NCBI GenBank assembly: GCA_963741755.1
Contig: CAVUJG010000020.1
Span: 1 to 64,000, forward strand
Direction of reading: 5' to 3'
Source: Sva-07 sp963741755
Lineage (GTDB): Bacteria > Actinomycetota > Acidimicrobiia > Acidimicrobiales > Ilumatobacteraceae
Length of the DNA stretch: 64,000 nucleotides
The position numbers were made by a program, and so were the translations under genes. The notes under the pieces were generated by a model, which was not told where the DNA came from, did not search any database, and saw nothing but the letters and a program-made list of their open reading frames with translations. Of the stretch, positions 24,548 through 34,516 are shown piece by piece (position 1 is the stretch's first letter; each line of letters starts with the position of its first letter).

Positions 24548-25695
24548 GCGTGGACACCAGCCTTCGGCAACGTGGCCACCACGGACCAGCCCCCGCCCGC
24601 ACTCGGACCCGACGTCATCGTGCCGCCGAGCAGCTTCGCCCGTTCGTCCATCCCGAGCAAGCCGTAGCCGGTCGTGTCCGAGGTGGGTGCGCTCGCCGCC
24701 GTCCCGTCGTCCGACACCGTGAGTTCGACCCGGTCGTCGTGACCGACGACGCTGACCGACACGCGGCTGGCGTGGCTGGCGTGGCGGACCGCATTGGTGA
24801 TCGACTCCTGAGCGATCCGGTAGACGGCCGCATCGACCAGAGGACCGAGATCGTCGAGGTCGCCCGACAGTTCGACGTCGATGCGCAGTGTGCCCGAGGC
24901 CCGATCGGCGAGCCGATGGAGGTCGCCGACGCCACCCTGCGGTGTTCGTGAGGCATCGTTGCTGCCACGCAGCGCACCGACCATCGCCCGCATCTCCGCC
25001 AGAGTGCGTTTGGCGGTCTCCTCGATCACGGCGAGCGTCTCGACGGCTGCCTCGGGGTGCTGGGCGGCGACGGCCTGGCCGGCCTGGGCCTGGACCGCGA
25101 TTGCCGACACGTGGTGGGCCACGATGTCGTGGAGTTCGCGTGCGAGCTGCTCGCGTTCGCGCAGCTTGACCTCTTCGAATTCGCGCTGGCGCAGGGTGCC
25201 GCGGGTGCGCACGGCGATCCCCACTGCGGCGGTGAATGCGAGCACCATGAACCCACCGATGGCATCGCCGATCGTGCCTGCATCCGTGGTGATCCCGACG
25301 AACCAGGCGACCAGCAGGATGCCGACACCGATGGCGGCATCGCGCCCGGATCCCCATCGGAACAGGCAGTACGGGATCACGAGCAGGAACGCCAGTGAGT
25401 TGTAGCCCGCCGCCGGACCGCCGTTGATCCAGACGGCAAGGCTCAGTCCGTTGACGGTGGCGAACGCAAGGATCGTCATCGCCAACGGGTGCTGGCGGCG
25501 AGGGAGGACCGTGGCCGCAACCGCGAGCGAGACGAGCAGCGTCGGGACGGGCCACGGGACGTCGTCGCGCACGAGCATCTCGATCATCGAGCCGACGACG
25601 ATTGCGGCTGCCACCGCCCAGTCGCGCCACACCCGCGTGGGGGCGTCGGGCACGCGAGGTTCGGCGAGGAGGCTGCGGACGACGGACGGGACCAC
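24544..25695 (-). CDS. Sensor histidine kinase, DesK/NarX type
   Basis: The protein has about five hydrophobic helices (roughly residues 25-155), then the dimerisation and phospho-acceptor box REQLARELHDIVAHHVSAIAV with the catalytic histidine. A HATPase_c domain contains ESITNAVRHA and GYGLLGMDERAKLLGG. It phosphorylates the response regulator encoded next. The open frame reaches 25854, but the first 53 codons lack homology, so I start at GTG 25695 (VVPSVVRSLL). This leaves about 175 bases between it and the MMPL gene. Two CGTACG boxes spaced four bases apart (25695-25700 and 25705-25710) could be the regulator's site. Confidence 0.9.
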   Translation of the reverse strand: MVPSVVRSLLAEPRVPDAPTRVWRDWAVAAAIVVGSMIEMLVRDDVPWPVPTLLVSLAVAATVLPRRQHPLAMTILAFATVNGLSLAVWINGGPAAGYNSLAFLLVIPYCLFRWGSGRDAAIGVGILLVAWFVGITTDAGTIGDAIGGFMVLAFTAAVGIAVRTRGTLRQREFEEVKLREREQLARELHDIVAHHVSAIAVQAQAGQAVAAQHPEAAVETLAVIEETAKRTLAEMRAMVGALRGSNDASRTPQGGVGDLHRLADRASGTLRIDVELSGDLDDLGPLVDAAVYRIAQESITNAVRHASHASRVSVSVVGHDDRVELTVSDDGTAASAPTSDTTGYGLLGMDERAKLLGGTMTSGPSAGGGWSVVATLPKAGVHA

Positions 25696-25869
25696 GTACG
25701 ACAGCGTACGGAACCGCCGTACCCGTCCGGATCGGCCGAAAGGACGACTGTGCCTCGGCCGATCGACCGTCGAGAACTGACCGTTGCGCCGATGCCGCAG
25801 CACCCGCCACGCCGTCACCATGGTCGGCGTCCCCACAACCCCTGCCGAATCCATTCAAGGAGTCCTTCG

Positions 25870-28116
25870 ATGTCCACTGCCCTGTATCGCCTCGGGCGAT
25901 TCGCCGCCCGTCGACCATGGCGCGTGATCGGCGCCTGGTTCTTCGTGGCGGTCGCCGTGATCGCTGCATCGTCGTCGTTCGGGCGTGAGCTCGAGGACTC
26001 GTTCGCCGTCCCGGGCCTCGACTCGCAGCTGGCCACCGATCTGCTCTCCGCCGCCCAGTCAGACCGGGCGGGTCTCACTGCTCGCGTGGTGGCGACACCG
26101 GCCGATCCGGACGTGACGTTCTTCGATTCGGCCGATGCCCGAGCGGGTCTCGCCGATCTTCGCGCAGGGCTGGCCGACCTCCCGAACGTCCTCGCGACGT
26201 CGGATCCGGTCTCGACGCTCGCGCTCGGGCCTGGCGATGCCGCCGCGAGCGGCGAGGTTTCGGCCGACGGCCGGGTCGTGCTCATTGCGATCCAGTACCC
26301 GGTGATGGAGTCGCTCGATGCCGGTGACCTCGACAACCTCAAGGACGCGGTGGAGGAGGTTCGTGCCGACTCGCCACTGCAGATCGAGATGGGCGGTGAC
26401 CTGTTCCTCAACTTCGAGGAGCCCGAGAACAACGCCGCCGAGTTGATCGGGCTCGTGGTCGCGATGGTCATCCTGCTCGTTGCCTTCGGCTCGGTGATCG
26501 CCATGGGTCTGCCGATCGGGCTCGCCGTGTTCGGCCTCGCCCTCGGCATCGCCTCGATGTCGTTGATCAACTACGTGATCGACATCCCGAGCTGGGCGCC
26601 GCAGATGGCGAGCATGATCGGGCTCGGCGTGGGGATCGACTACGCACTGTTCATCGTCACCCGCCATCGCGAGTTCCTCGCCCGTGGCATGACGGTGGAG
26701 GAGTCGGCCGGGCGTGCGGTCGCGACCGCCGGCCAAGCGGTGATCTTCGCCGGCGGCACCGTGGTGATCGCCATCCTCGGCCTCGCCGTCGCGGGCGTTC
26801 CGTTCATGACGGCCGCCGGCGTCGCGACGTCGGTGATCGTGGCGCTGATGGTGGTCGCGTCGGTGACGCTGTTGCCGGCGCTGCTCGGGTGGAGCGGCCA
26901 CGCCATCAACCGGTTCGGCATCCACCGTCGTCAGCACACCTCCGGCACTGCCGGTGCGGGCTGGGCGCGCTGGGGGCGGCACGTGTCGCGCCATGCAGTC
27001 GTCTATGCGGTCGGTACGACGACATTCCTGCTCGCGCTCACTGCGCCGGTGCTCGACCTGCAACTCGGGTTTCCCGACGAGGGGACGCTGCCGACGAGCC
27101 GCACCGAGCGCCTGGCGTACGACCTCACCGCCGATGGCTTCGGCCCGGGCGTCAACGGCCCGCTGGTGGTGGCCGTCGACATCTCCGCCGACGCGACCGT
27201 CGTCGATCCGCTCGCCGCGGCGATCGCCACCGACCCGGGTGTGGCCGCCGTGGCTCCTCCCGAGGTCGACGAGGTCTCCGGCGTCGCCACGATCGTTGTC
27301 GTGCCGCGTTCGTCCCCGCAGGACGCCACCACGTTCGACACGGTGCAGCGCCTCCGCAGCGACGTGTTCCCCGCCGTCCTCGACGGCACCGCAGCGACGG
27401 CGCACATTGGCGGCCAGACCGCCAGCTTCGGCGACGTCGCCAACCGCGTCACCGAACGGCTCCCGTGGTTCATCGCTGCGGTCGTCGTGCTGTCGTTCCT
27501 GCTGCTGATGGTGGTGTTCCGGTCGATCCTCGTGCCGCTGAAAGCCGCACTGCTCAACCTGTTGTCGATCGGTGCCGCCTATGGCGTGCTGGTGATGGTG
27601 TTCCAGTGGGGGTGGGGCAAGGATCTGATCGGCCTCGAGGGGCCGGTGCCGATCGTGTCGTTCATCCCGATGTTCATGTTCGCCGTGCTGTTCGGGCTGT
27701 CGATGGACTACGAGGTCTTCCTGCTCTCGCGGGTCCGCGAGGAGTACGTGGCCACCGGCGACAACGACGCCTCGGTCATCAACGGCATCGCCAGCACCGC
27801 TCGCGTGATCACATCGGCGGCGCTGATCATGATCTCGGTGTTCGCCGGCTTCGTGCTCGGAGACGACCCCGTCATCAAGATGATGGGCCTCGGGCTCGCC
27901 GTGGCGATCCTCGTCGACGCCACGATCGTGCGGATCGTGCTGGTGCCGGCGACGATGAAGCTGATGGGCGACGCCAACTGGTGGCTGCCCGGCTGGCTCG
28001 ATCGTCTCCTGCCGAGGGTCGACATCGACGGTGAGACCAACCTCCCCGACCCCGAGATGGAACCGGTTGCGGTCGGCGACGCACCTGCCGACGAGCGCGA
28101 GTTGGTCGGCGTCTGA
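25870..28116 (+). CDS. MMPL/RND-family membrane exporter
   Basis: A 748-residue transporter with about twelve helices in two homologous halves, each opening with an extracytoplasmic loop domain. The paired family motifs GVGIDYALFIVTRHREF (first half) and GLSMDYEVFLLSRVREEY (second half) carry the proton-relay Asp-Tyr pairs. MmpL-type proteins export lipids, siderophores or drugs; the cargo here is unknown. ATG 25870 follows an AAGGAGTCC. It is divergent from the two-component genes that likely control it and convergent with a tetR gene nine bases away. Confidence 0.92.
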   Translation: MSTALYRLGRFAARRPWRVIGAWFFVAVAVIAASSSFGRELEDSFAVPGLDSQLATDLLSAAQSDRAGLTARVVATPADPDVTFFDSADARAGLADLRAGLADLPNVLATSDPVSTLALGPGDAAASGEVSADGRVVLIAIQYPVMESLDAGDLDNLKDAVEEVRADSPLQIEMGGDLFLNFEEPENNAAELIGLVVAMVILLVAFGSVIAMGLPIGLAVFGLALGIASMSLINYVIDIPSWAPQMASMIGLGVGIDYALFIVTRHREFLARGMTVEESAGRAVATAGQAVIFAGGTVVIAILGLAVAGVPFMTAAGVATSVIVALMVVASVTLLPALLGWSGHAINRFGIHRRQHTSGTAGAGWARWGRHVSRHAVVYAVGTTTFLLALTAPVLDLQLGFPDEGTLPTSRTERLAYDLTADGFGPGVNGPLVVAVDISADATVVDPLAAAIATDPGVAAVAPPEVDEVSGVATIVVVPRSSPQDATTFDTVQRLRSDVFPAVLDGTAATAHIGGQTASFGDVANRVTERLPWFIAAVVVLSFLLLMVVFRSILVPLKAALLNLLSIGAAYGVLVMVFQWGWGKDLIGLEGPVPIVSFIPMFMFAVLFGLSMDYEVFLLSRVREEYVATGDNDASVINGIASTARVITSAALIMISVFAGFVLGDDPVIKMMGLGLAVAILVDATIVRIVLVPATMKLMGDANWWLPGWLDRLLPRVDIDGETNLPDPEMEPVAVGDAPADERELVGV

Positions 28117-28125
28117 TCGATCGGT

Positions 28126-28663
28126 CTACGCGACGCCGAGTCGCTTCGCGGCACGTCTGGCCGCGGCGGGGCCCGCAAGCAGACGAAGCAGGATCAGGCC
28201 GTCGATCACGGCGATCGCGGCTTCGGCCTCGGCTCGGCGTTCGCGGTGCACTTCCGGCGAGGAACAGCATCACCCAATCGATCCAGGCTTCGATCAGTTG
28301 CGGCACCAGGGTTGCGAATGGCGCCCGCCCCGTCGCGGCGAGGCCGTTGGCCTCGAAGAAGAGCGCAAAGATCTGGTCCGTCTCGTCACGGGCGAGTACG
28401 GGCCAGGCCACTCGAGCGAGTTCGAGGTGATTGGCGGCCGGCGTTGCGAACGCCGCGCCGAGGGTCTCCTGCAGCTGGAGCCCCATCGACATCACGACCT
28501 CGGTGATCAGGTCGTCCTTCGTCGGGAAGTAGTACACGACCGTGCGGTCGTTGATACCGAGCCGCTTGGCGACGCGTCCGAACGTGAGCTGGCTCAGGCC
28601 GTCGTCCAACGCGGCGGCGAGTGCCCCGTCGAGAATCTCCTGTTTGGTGTGTCGGTAGCCCAT
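28126..28663 (-). CDS. TetR-family transcriptional repressor (frameshift near 28258)
   Basis: The N-terminal helix-turn-helix is clear: KQEILDGALAAALDDG, then LTFGRVAKRLGINDRTVVYYFPTKDDLI. The ligand domain runs through FALFFEANGLAATGRAPFA and WVMLFLAG. The frame then breaks at about 28255-28262; one base over it reads EVHRERRAEAEAAIAVIDGL and ends in TAG at 28126-28128. The result is about 178 residues, normal for TetR. I start at ATG 28663 (MGYRHTKQ). It is divergent from the alpha/beta hydrolase gene and probably binds the palindrome between them. Confidence 0.88.
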
Positions 28664-28676
28664 CCTGGCCTTGACT

Positions 28677-28690
28677 GTAGTGATCACTAC
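28677..28690. promoter_or_regulatory. TetR operator between divergent genes
   Basis: GTAGTGATCACTAC is a perfect 14-bp palindrome, and TCACTACAG repeats as a half-site at 28709-28717. Both lie in the 110-bp gap between the tetR gene and the hydrolase gene. The palindrome ends 14 bases from the tetR start, a normal place for autorepression. Confidence 0.7.
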
Positions 28691-28772
28691 GAATAGAGTC
28701 TGAAGTCGTCACTACAGATCATGCCAAACCGCAGCGCTCCCGCAGCGACGGCAGGACCCGAGGAGTTCGAAA

Positions 28773-29652
28773 ATGCCCACGATGACCCCCGCCGAAGCAT
28801 CCGACCTGTTCCGCCGCGAGCCGGACCGTTTCCTCGATGTCGGCGCCGGCGAAGCGGCGTACCGGGTCGTCGGCTCCGGCCCCGACGTCTTGTTCGTCCA
28901 CGGCTGGCCGGTGAGCGCCGCGACGTACCGCCTGCTGCTCCCGCATCTCGTCGACCATGTCACGTGCCACCTGATCGACCTGCCGTCCGCTGGGTCGAGC
29001 CGCTTCGACGCCGACACGCCGATGTCGATCCAGCAGCACATCGAGTCGGTGCGCAGGGTGGTCGATCTCCTCGAACTCGATCAGGTCGCGGTGGTCGGCC
29101 ACGACAGCGGCGGGATGATCGCCCGCCACGCCATGGTCGGCGACCCGCGCCTGCGTGCGATGGGGCTGATCAACACCGAACCACCGGATCCGAGCTGGCG
29201 CTTCAAGTCCTTCATCGCCGCTCGGCACCTCCCCGGTCTGAGTGCCGGTCTCGGGTGGGTGGCCGGACAAGCCGCGCCTCGTGCGGTCCAAGGCGGTGTT
29301 CGGTGATGCATTCGCCGATCGTTCACTGCTCGGCGGCGAGTTCGCGGAGTTCTTCCTTGCTCCGCTGCACGAGATCCCCGCCCGCCGGGACGCTGCGGTG
29401 AAACTGTTGCGCTCCTTCGACATGAGCCACGTCACCGATCTCACCGACATCCACCGTCGGCTCGACGTTCCGGTGCAGTTGGTGTGGGGTGACCAGGACC
29501 CGTTCTTCCCGGTCGACCGGGCTCGGGCGATGGTCGCCGAGTTCCCCGACGCGCAGATCGAGGTGATCGAAGGAGCCGGACTGTTCTCGCACGAGGAACG
29601 CCCCGCCGACGTCGCCAAGGCGCTACTGCCGACGCTCACCGGAATCCGCTGA
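28773..29652 (+). CDS. Alpha/beta hydrolase, haloalkane dehalogenase/epoxide hydrolase-like (frameshift near 29263)
   Basis: The oxyanion segment LFVHGWPVSAATYR and nucleophile elbow VVGHDSGGMIARH (Asp nucleophile) place it with haloalkane dehalogenases and epoxide hydrolases rather than serine esterases. The acid (VQLVWGDQDPFFP) and histidine (LFSHEERPADVA) lie downstream of a one-base break near 29255-29275. Correction joins GLGWVAG to KPRLVRSKAVFGDAF. The intact protein would have about 292 residues. ATG 28773 follows GAGGAG. It is probably repressed by the divergent TetR protein. Confidence 0.87.
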
Positions 29653-29718
29653 CGAACTCGTCGTACGCCGACCACTCTGCCTTGCCTGGGTGCACTTGCG
29701 CTCGGCAAGGATGTGCTG

Positions 29719-31083
29719 ATGCAACCGGGGCACATCGCGCACGTCGCTGAACTCGGGAGACTGATGCTCGATGGCGACGTCGAGATCACGGGATCCGACC
29801 CTGCACTCGCCACGCCCTGGCCGGTCGGTGAGATCGCAGCCGTCGCGCTGGCTCGTTGTGGGGTTGCAGCGGCTCGACTCGCTCGACGGGTCGGTGGCGA
29901 TCCTGGGTCGGTGCGAACCGACGTCGGTGATGCGGCTGCGGCGACGATCGGTTTCGCGGTCATGCGCGTCGACGGCGAATCGATGGCGCGCACGAACGCC
30001 GACAATCCATGGGTGGGTCGCTATCGGTGCGCGGACGGACGGTGGATCCATCTTCACGGTGGCTTCCCGGCGCTCGCCGAACGGTTGGCGTCGCTGCTCG
30101 ACCTGCCCGTCGGGGCCAACGAGGCGACGATCGCTGCGGCGGTGAGCGGGTCGGAGTCGGCCTCGCTGGAGGACGCGATCGCGAAACGGCGCGGCTGCTC
30201 GGCGATCATCCGCACCGAGGACGAATGGCGCGAACACGAACAGGGCCAACTCGTGCACACCTGGCCGAACGTCGTGGTCGGCACTCGTGGCGTGGCTGCG
30301 TCGACGAGATGGGTGCCGTCGGCGACTCGGCCGCTCGACGGGCTCCGCGTGCTCGACCTCACCCGGGTCCTCGCCGGTCCGACCTGTGGGCGAACGCTGG
30401 CGGCATTCGGCGCCGACGTGCTCCATGTGCGCGGGCCCAACGTCCCGGTCGTGCCGGCGTTCGTCGTCGACACGGGCCACGGCAAGCGCCAGGCCCAAGC
30501 CGACTTCACAGCAGCGGATTCATTCGCAGCGCTCCGTCAGGTGGCGCTCGATGCCGACGTGGTCGTGCAGGGCTACCGTCCGGGCGTCGTTGCTCGGTAT
30601 GGCCTCGACGAGGACTCACTGCGGGCCGATGGTTTCGCCGGGGTCTTCGCCTCGGTATCTGCGTTCGGCCACGACGGACCGTGGGCTGATCGCGCCGGGT
30701 GGGAGCAGCTGGCCCAGGCGGCGAGCGGTTTGTGTCTGGACCCGCTCGGCGTCGACAAACCGGTGATGCTTCCGTGCGCTGCGACCGACTACGTCACCGG
30801 TTTCGTGATGGCTGCGGGGGTCATGGAGGCGCTCGATGCATCCCTTGGCGATGGCGACGCTCGCCGTGTCGACGGCTCGCTCTGTCAGACCGCGGCGTGG
30901 ATCCTGCGAGTCGGCCGACTCGGCGAGGTCACGAGTCCCTCGGGGTTCTCGCCGGAACTGCAACGATCGGAGACCGGGTTCGGGGTCGTCGACCATCTCG
31001 GTCCGTGCGTCGAGATCGACGGAATCGACGTCGGCTGGTCACATCCCACCACACCGCTCGGGGAGGGAACATTGTCGTGGTGA
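29719..31083 (+). CDS. CaiB/BaiF family CoA-transferase
   Basis: The protein has about 454 residues. The central part is typical of class III CoA-transferases and alpha-methylacyl-CoA racemases: GLRVLDLTRVLAGPTCGRTLAAFGADVL, DADVVVQGYRPG and GVFASVSAFGHDGPW. The N-terminal 200 residues resemble the second half of the same fold, as in tandem forms of the family. The substrate is unknown. ATG 29719 is chosen (a GTG at 29713 is in frame). Its TGA overlaps the GTG of the DUF1905 gene, so the two are coupled. Confidence 0.85.
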   Translation: MQPGHIAHVAELGRLMLDGDVEITGSDPALATPWPVGEIAAVALARCGVAAARLARRVGGDPGSVRTDVGDAAAATIGFAVMRVDGESMARTNADNPWVGRYRCADGRWIHLHGGFPALAERLASLLDLPVGANEATIAAAVSGSESASLEDAIAKRRGCSAIIRTEDEWREHEQGQLVHTWPNVVVGTRGVAASTRWVPSATRPLDGLRVLDLTRVLAGPTCGRTLAAFGADVLHVRGPNVPVVPAFVVDTGHGKRQAQADFTAADSFAALRQVALDADVVVQGYRPGVVARYGLDEDSLRADGFAGVFASVSAFGHDGPWADRAGWEQLAQAASGLCLDPLGVDKPVMLPCAATDYVTGFVMAAGVMEALDASLGDGDARRVDGSLCQTAAWILRVGRLGEVTSPSGFSPELQRSETGFGVVDHLGPCVEIDGIDVGWSHPTTPLGEGTLSW

Positions 31084-31379
31084 ACACCTTCGAATTCACT
31101 GCTGAGCTGTGGCGTTACACCGGGAAAGCGGCCTGGTACTTCGTGACGTTGCCCCACGACGTCGCCGACGACATCGACGAGATCACCGGTGACACACGGC
31201 GCGGGTTCGGATCGGTGCGCGTCGAGGTGACCGTCGGCGCCACGACGTGGAACACCTCGATCTTTCCCGACACCAAGTCACAGTCGTTCATCCTCCCCGT
31301 GAAGAAGGCGGTCCGACTCGCCGAGGATCTCGACGATGGCTCGCCCGTGGCTGTGCACCTCACCCTCGTCGACCTCTGA
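31077..31379 (+). CDS. DUF1905 domain protein
   Basis: The protein of about 100 residues matches DUF1905 almost end to end: FEFTAELWRYTGKAAWYFVTLPH, RGFGSVRVEVTVGATTWNTSIF and FILPVKKAVRLAEDL. DUF1905 is a small beta-barrel of unknown function, sometimes fused to YdeI-like domains. Start is GTG 31077 or 31080, overlapping the upstream stop, after GGGAGGG. Confidence 0.85.
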   Translation: MVNTFEFTAELWRYTGKAAWYFVTLPHDVADDIDEITGDTRRGFGSVRVEVTVGATTWNTSIFPDTKSQSFILPVKKAVRLAEDLDDGSPVAVHLTLVDL

Positions 31380-31481
31380 CGCTCCATTCGACCTGGTCAG
31401 GGAATGACTTTTGCCCCTGGGGGTATCGCGAGCCCAGGCCGACAATGGATCCAGGCCGCGTCGGCCGAGGACGGGAGTGTC

Positions 31482-32480
31482 ATGCAAGGGCGAAGTCGCA
31501 ACGTGCCGATCATCGCAGCGCTGGTCGTCGGCATCGGGATGATCGTTGCGCCGTTCGTGTTCCAGATGTTCGGGCGGGCGCCGCTCGGTGGCGACATGAT
31601 CGATGACTTCGAGCCGTACATGACGATCGAAAAGGTCGAGCAGTTCCGCGGATACCTGGAGGAGATCGACGCCGCCAACACCGAGTCGATCGAATCGCTC
31701 CGCGTCGCGCTGGTCGAGTCCGGCGCCGTCGCCGAGGCGGACTACGACGTCGTGCTCGCCTCGGTCGTCAACCTGAACGAGCAGTGGCCGGCGGTCGACG
31801 CCGACATGACCGATCTGATCGATCGCATGGAGGGAAACCTCGACAACTACGCGGCCGTTGCCGCGCTCCCGCCCTTCCCGATGTTCCCGTGGTTCTTCGT
31901 CGTCCCCGGCGCGCTGATCGTCGTGGCCGCCGGCGTTGCGCTCTATCAGCGTCGCACGCCGTCCAACCGTGCCCGCCCCGCCCTCTGGGTGCTGTTCGGC
32001 CTCGGCATCGCCGTCACCGCGGCACCAGTCGCGTTCCAGATGTTCGACCGAGCGCCGCAGGGTGCCGACATGATCGACGACTTCCGCCCGATGATGACTC
32101 GCGAGCGCGTCCAGGCCGTGCAGGGCTACTTCATCACGCTCGGAGCCGCCGAGGGGCAGTTGCGAGCGAACGCGCTGCCGCTGCTCGCCGAAGCCGGCGG
32201 CGACCCGACCGGATTCCCCGCGATCAGTCAATGGTCCACCGACTGGCCGACGATCCTCACCAACTTCAACCCGATGGTCGCCACGATGAGCGACAACGTC
32301 GACAACTACGAAGCCGTCGACGCCCTGCCCTCGTTCGACCTCTTCCCCTGGTTCTTCGTCATCCCGGGCGCGCTCGTCGCGATCTTGGCCCTGGTGGCCA
32401 TGCGCTCGCGTCCGCCGGCCGCTGATGAGGTCGCATCTTCCCCCAACAACCCGGTCTCGGCCGGCAAGGAGTCATCATGA
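31482..32480 (+). CDS. Membrane protein with an internal tandem duplication
   Basis: This 332-residue protein is built from two copies of one unit of about 155 residues. Each unit has a hydrophobic helix, FQMFxRAPxGxDMIDDF, a helical exported segment, and a second helix preceded by FPWFFVxPGAL. The topology is probably four membrane helices with two outer domains of about 100 residues. I do not recognise the family. Its stop overlaps the ATG of a lipoprotein gene (ATGA), so the two products probably act together at the outer face of the membrane. Confidence 0.75.
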   Translation: MQGRSRNVPIIAALVVGIGMIVAPFVFQMFGRAPLGGDMIDDFEPYMTIEKVEQFRGYLEEIDAANTESIESLRVALVESGAVAEADYDVVLASVVNLNEQWPAVDADMTDLIDRMEGNLDNYAAVAALPPFPMFPWFFVVPGALIVVAAGVALYQRRTPSNRARPALWVLFGLGIAVTAAPVAFQMFDRAPQGADMIDDFRPMMTRERVQAVQGYFITLGAAEGQLRANALPLLAEAGGDPTGFPAISQWSTDWPTILTNFNPMVATMSDNVDNYEAVDALPSFDLFPWFFVIPGALVAILALVAMRSRPPAADEVASSPNNPVSAGKESS

Positions 32481-33250
32481 CCAACCACCTCACCCAGCGG
32501 CGCCTCCTCGCCGCGCTCGCCGCGACCACGCTCGTGCTGGTCGCATGCGGGAGCGACGACGATGCCAGCAGCGATACCGACGCGACCACGCAGGAGACTG
32601 CCGCCGCCGACGTGACCGAGACGACCGAGGCGATGGCGGAGGAGACCGCTCCGCCTGCAACCGAGGCCCCGACCACCGAGCCGGCGGCGATGTTCGAGGG
32701 CGACCTCGTGGGCCTGTTCTCGATCGACGACGCCGTGTGCGACGCGGCTGACGTCAGTGGCTCGTACTTCCGGATGCTCCAGCCGGATGGCAACTACATC
32801 CCGAACTCCGACTCGGCGTGCGTGGACGTCACGTACTCCGGGCTGACCGCCGGAACCGACGGCGGACTGGTGACCGGGGCGTATCAGGAAGCGCCGGATC
32901 CCGCGTTCGACGACACCGGAAACGCAACTGCCGATGCGATCTTCGCTCCGGTGACGTTCTTCGCCGTCGCGTTCGCCGGTGCAACCGACGCTGCAGAAGC
33001 GACGCCGATGCTGACCGCGTCCGACGGCGTGCTCACCGGTGACGTGTCGGCGTTCACCGCCTACTACGGCGGTGGGAGCTTCAACCAGGGAGCGCCGAAG
33101 CCTGATGGCAGCGGCGACGCCCCCATGGGGACCATCGACCCCGAGACCGGCGCCTACGTGCTCGACTGGACCAGCCTGATCTCAGGAGGCTCCTTCGATG
33201 GCTTCACCGGCGTATGGCACCTCGAGGGCACGTTCACCCCGAACTCCTGA
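32477..33250 (+). CDS. Secreted lipoprotein of unknown function
   Basis: The 257-residue protein has a lipoprotein signal (RRLLAALAATTLVLVACGS) with the lipid-attachment cysteine near residue 24. A Thr/Glu/Ala-rich linker of about 45 residues follows, then a globular domain with two cysteines (VCDAADVSG and SACVDVTYSG) that may pair. No family is recognised. ATG 32477 overlaps the end of the duplicated membrane protein gene. Confidence 0.75.
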   Translation: MTNHLTQRRLLAALAATTLVLVACGSDDDASSDTDATTQETAAADVTETTEAMAEETAPPATEAPTTEPAAMFEGDLVGLFSIDDAVCDAADVSGSYFRMLQPDGNYIPNSDSACVDVTYSGLTAGTDGGLVTGAYQEAPDPAFDDTGNATADAIFAPVTFFAVAFAGATDAAEATPMLTASDGVLTGDVSAFTAYYGGGSFNQGAPKPDGSGDAPMGTIDPETGAYVLDWTSLISGGSFDGFTGVWHLEGTFTPNS

Positions 33251-33378
33251 ACGTCCCTACCACGTTCCCCGCCCGCCGCACAGCGGCCGCTCATGACTGG
33301 CTTTTCGCCACTCGACGGTGAGCTGCTCCCAGGCGTGCGTCGGGACGACGGCACCCGGACTTCGACTAGCGTCCTGAC

Positions 33379-34491
33379 ATGTCGAAAGACCGAATCGATC
33401 GCCACGTCGAGTTCCGTCTGGCTTCCGTCGACGCGCTCGCCAAGGTGCTGCCCGGAGCTGCAGACGATGGTGATCTCACGGTGCTCGTGGAACACACCGT
33501 GAACCAGACGCTGCAACGGGATCTGTTCGCGGGGGCATGGGCGCAGGCATGGGTGGAGGACGACTCGGTCGTCGTCAGCATCGTGAGCCCCGCCGGCGAC
33601 CTCTCGCCGTACCGGACCAAGCTCCCGGCGTTCGTCGAAGCGGCCATGGTCGGGTTCGCCGAATACGACGTGGGTCCGCAGGAATTGAGGCTCCCGATCT
33701 CCAGCTTGGCCAACGTGAACTTGATGTTCCCGTTCGGGTTGGCGTTGGCGCGTTCCCGATCGGTGCACTTCTTGCACTTCCCACCGAGCGAGAGCAGCCA
33801 GTTCGTCGACTACCTGTACGACCCGACGACGCGCCGATGGGAGGAGATGCTGATACTCAACGGCGCCGACCCGTTCGCCACGTCGTTGATCGAGCGGATC
33901 GTCGACCTCGTTCCCCTTGCAGCAGGCGGCGGTGACGCTGCGGACATCCGGCCCTTCGACGGTTACTTCAGCGGGTACGTCTCGGCGATGTTGCGCGTCG
34001 CTCTGTCGCGGACCGACGTCGGGGTCACTCAGCCCGTCGTCGCCGGCGGCGGCCCGGTGATGGCGTGGCTGACGGCGCAGTTCGGGCGCGAGGTGACCGG
34101 GCAGGTGGGAAGAGACCAGTTGCAGGTCCTCGATCTCGTGGTGCTGCCGCTGCTCGACGCCGACTGCCCGAGTCCGGTGTTGTGCAGCAATCATCCGAGC
34201 AAGTACTGCTTCATGCTCGACGATCCCACGACGACCCCTGCCGAGAAGGTCAGCGTGATGCGTCAGGACCTGATCGCATCAGCGTGGCAGGTGCGGATGG
34301 CGGCGGACTGGTCGCTCGATCCACGGGCGGTGCTCGATGAGCTGACTCGGTACTGGGACGAACACCCCCAGCTCGTCCAGGAGCAGGTGGAACTCCACGA
34401 CGTGATGTTCGGATCGAAGCCGTCGCCGGCACCGCCCGTCACGGCGCCGCCGGTGCACCACCTCGTCGAACCGGCACCCCAGCACCCCTGA
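33379..34491 (+). CDS. Hypothetical protein
   Basis: A soluble protein of 370 residues with no recognised domain, no signal peptide and no membrane helix. It has a cysteine cluster in the second half (DADCPSPVLCSNHPSKYC) and a proline-rich tail ending HHLVEPAPQHP. ATG 33379 follows a short gap of about 130 bases after the lipoprotein gene; no strong SD is seen. It is convergent with the large kinase-cyclase gene. The even codon pattern and length support a real gene. Confidence 0.6.
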   Translation: MSKDRIDRHVEFRLASVDALAKVLPGAADDGDLTVLVEHTVNQTLQRDLFAGAWAQAWVEDDSVVVSIVSPAGDLSPYRTKLPAFVEAAMVGFAEYDVGPQELRLPISSLANVNLMFPFGLALARSRSVHFLHFPPSESSQFVDYLYDPTTRRWEEMLILNGADPFATSLIERIVDLVPLAAGGGDAADIRPFDGYFSGYVSAMLRVALSRTDVGVTQPVVAGGGPVMAWLTAQFGREVTGQVGRDQLQVLDLVVLPLLDADCPSPVLCSNHPSKYCFMLDDPTTTPAEKVSVMRQDLIASAWQVRMAADWSLDPRAVLDELTRYWDEHPQLVQEQVELHDVMFGSKPSPAPPVTAPPVHHLVEPAPQHP

Positions 34492-34516
34492 CAGTCGTCC
34501 GCCGTGCACTCGTGCG

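Noticed and set aside
26059..27405. A 448-codon minus-strand open frame inside the MMPL gene
   Set aside because: Its composition is a shadow of the MMPL codons and it has no recognisable motif or start signal.
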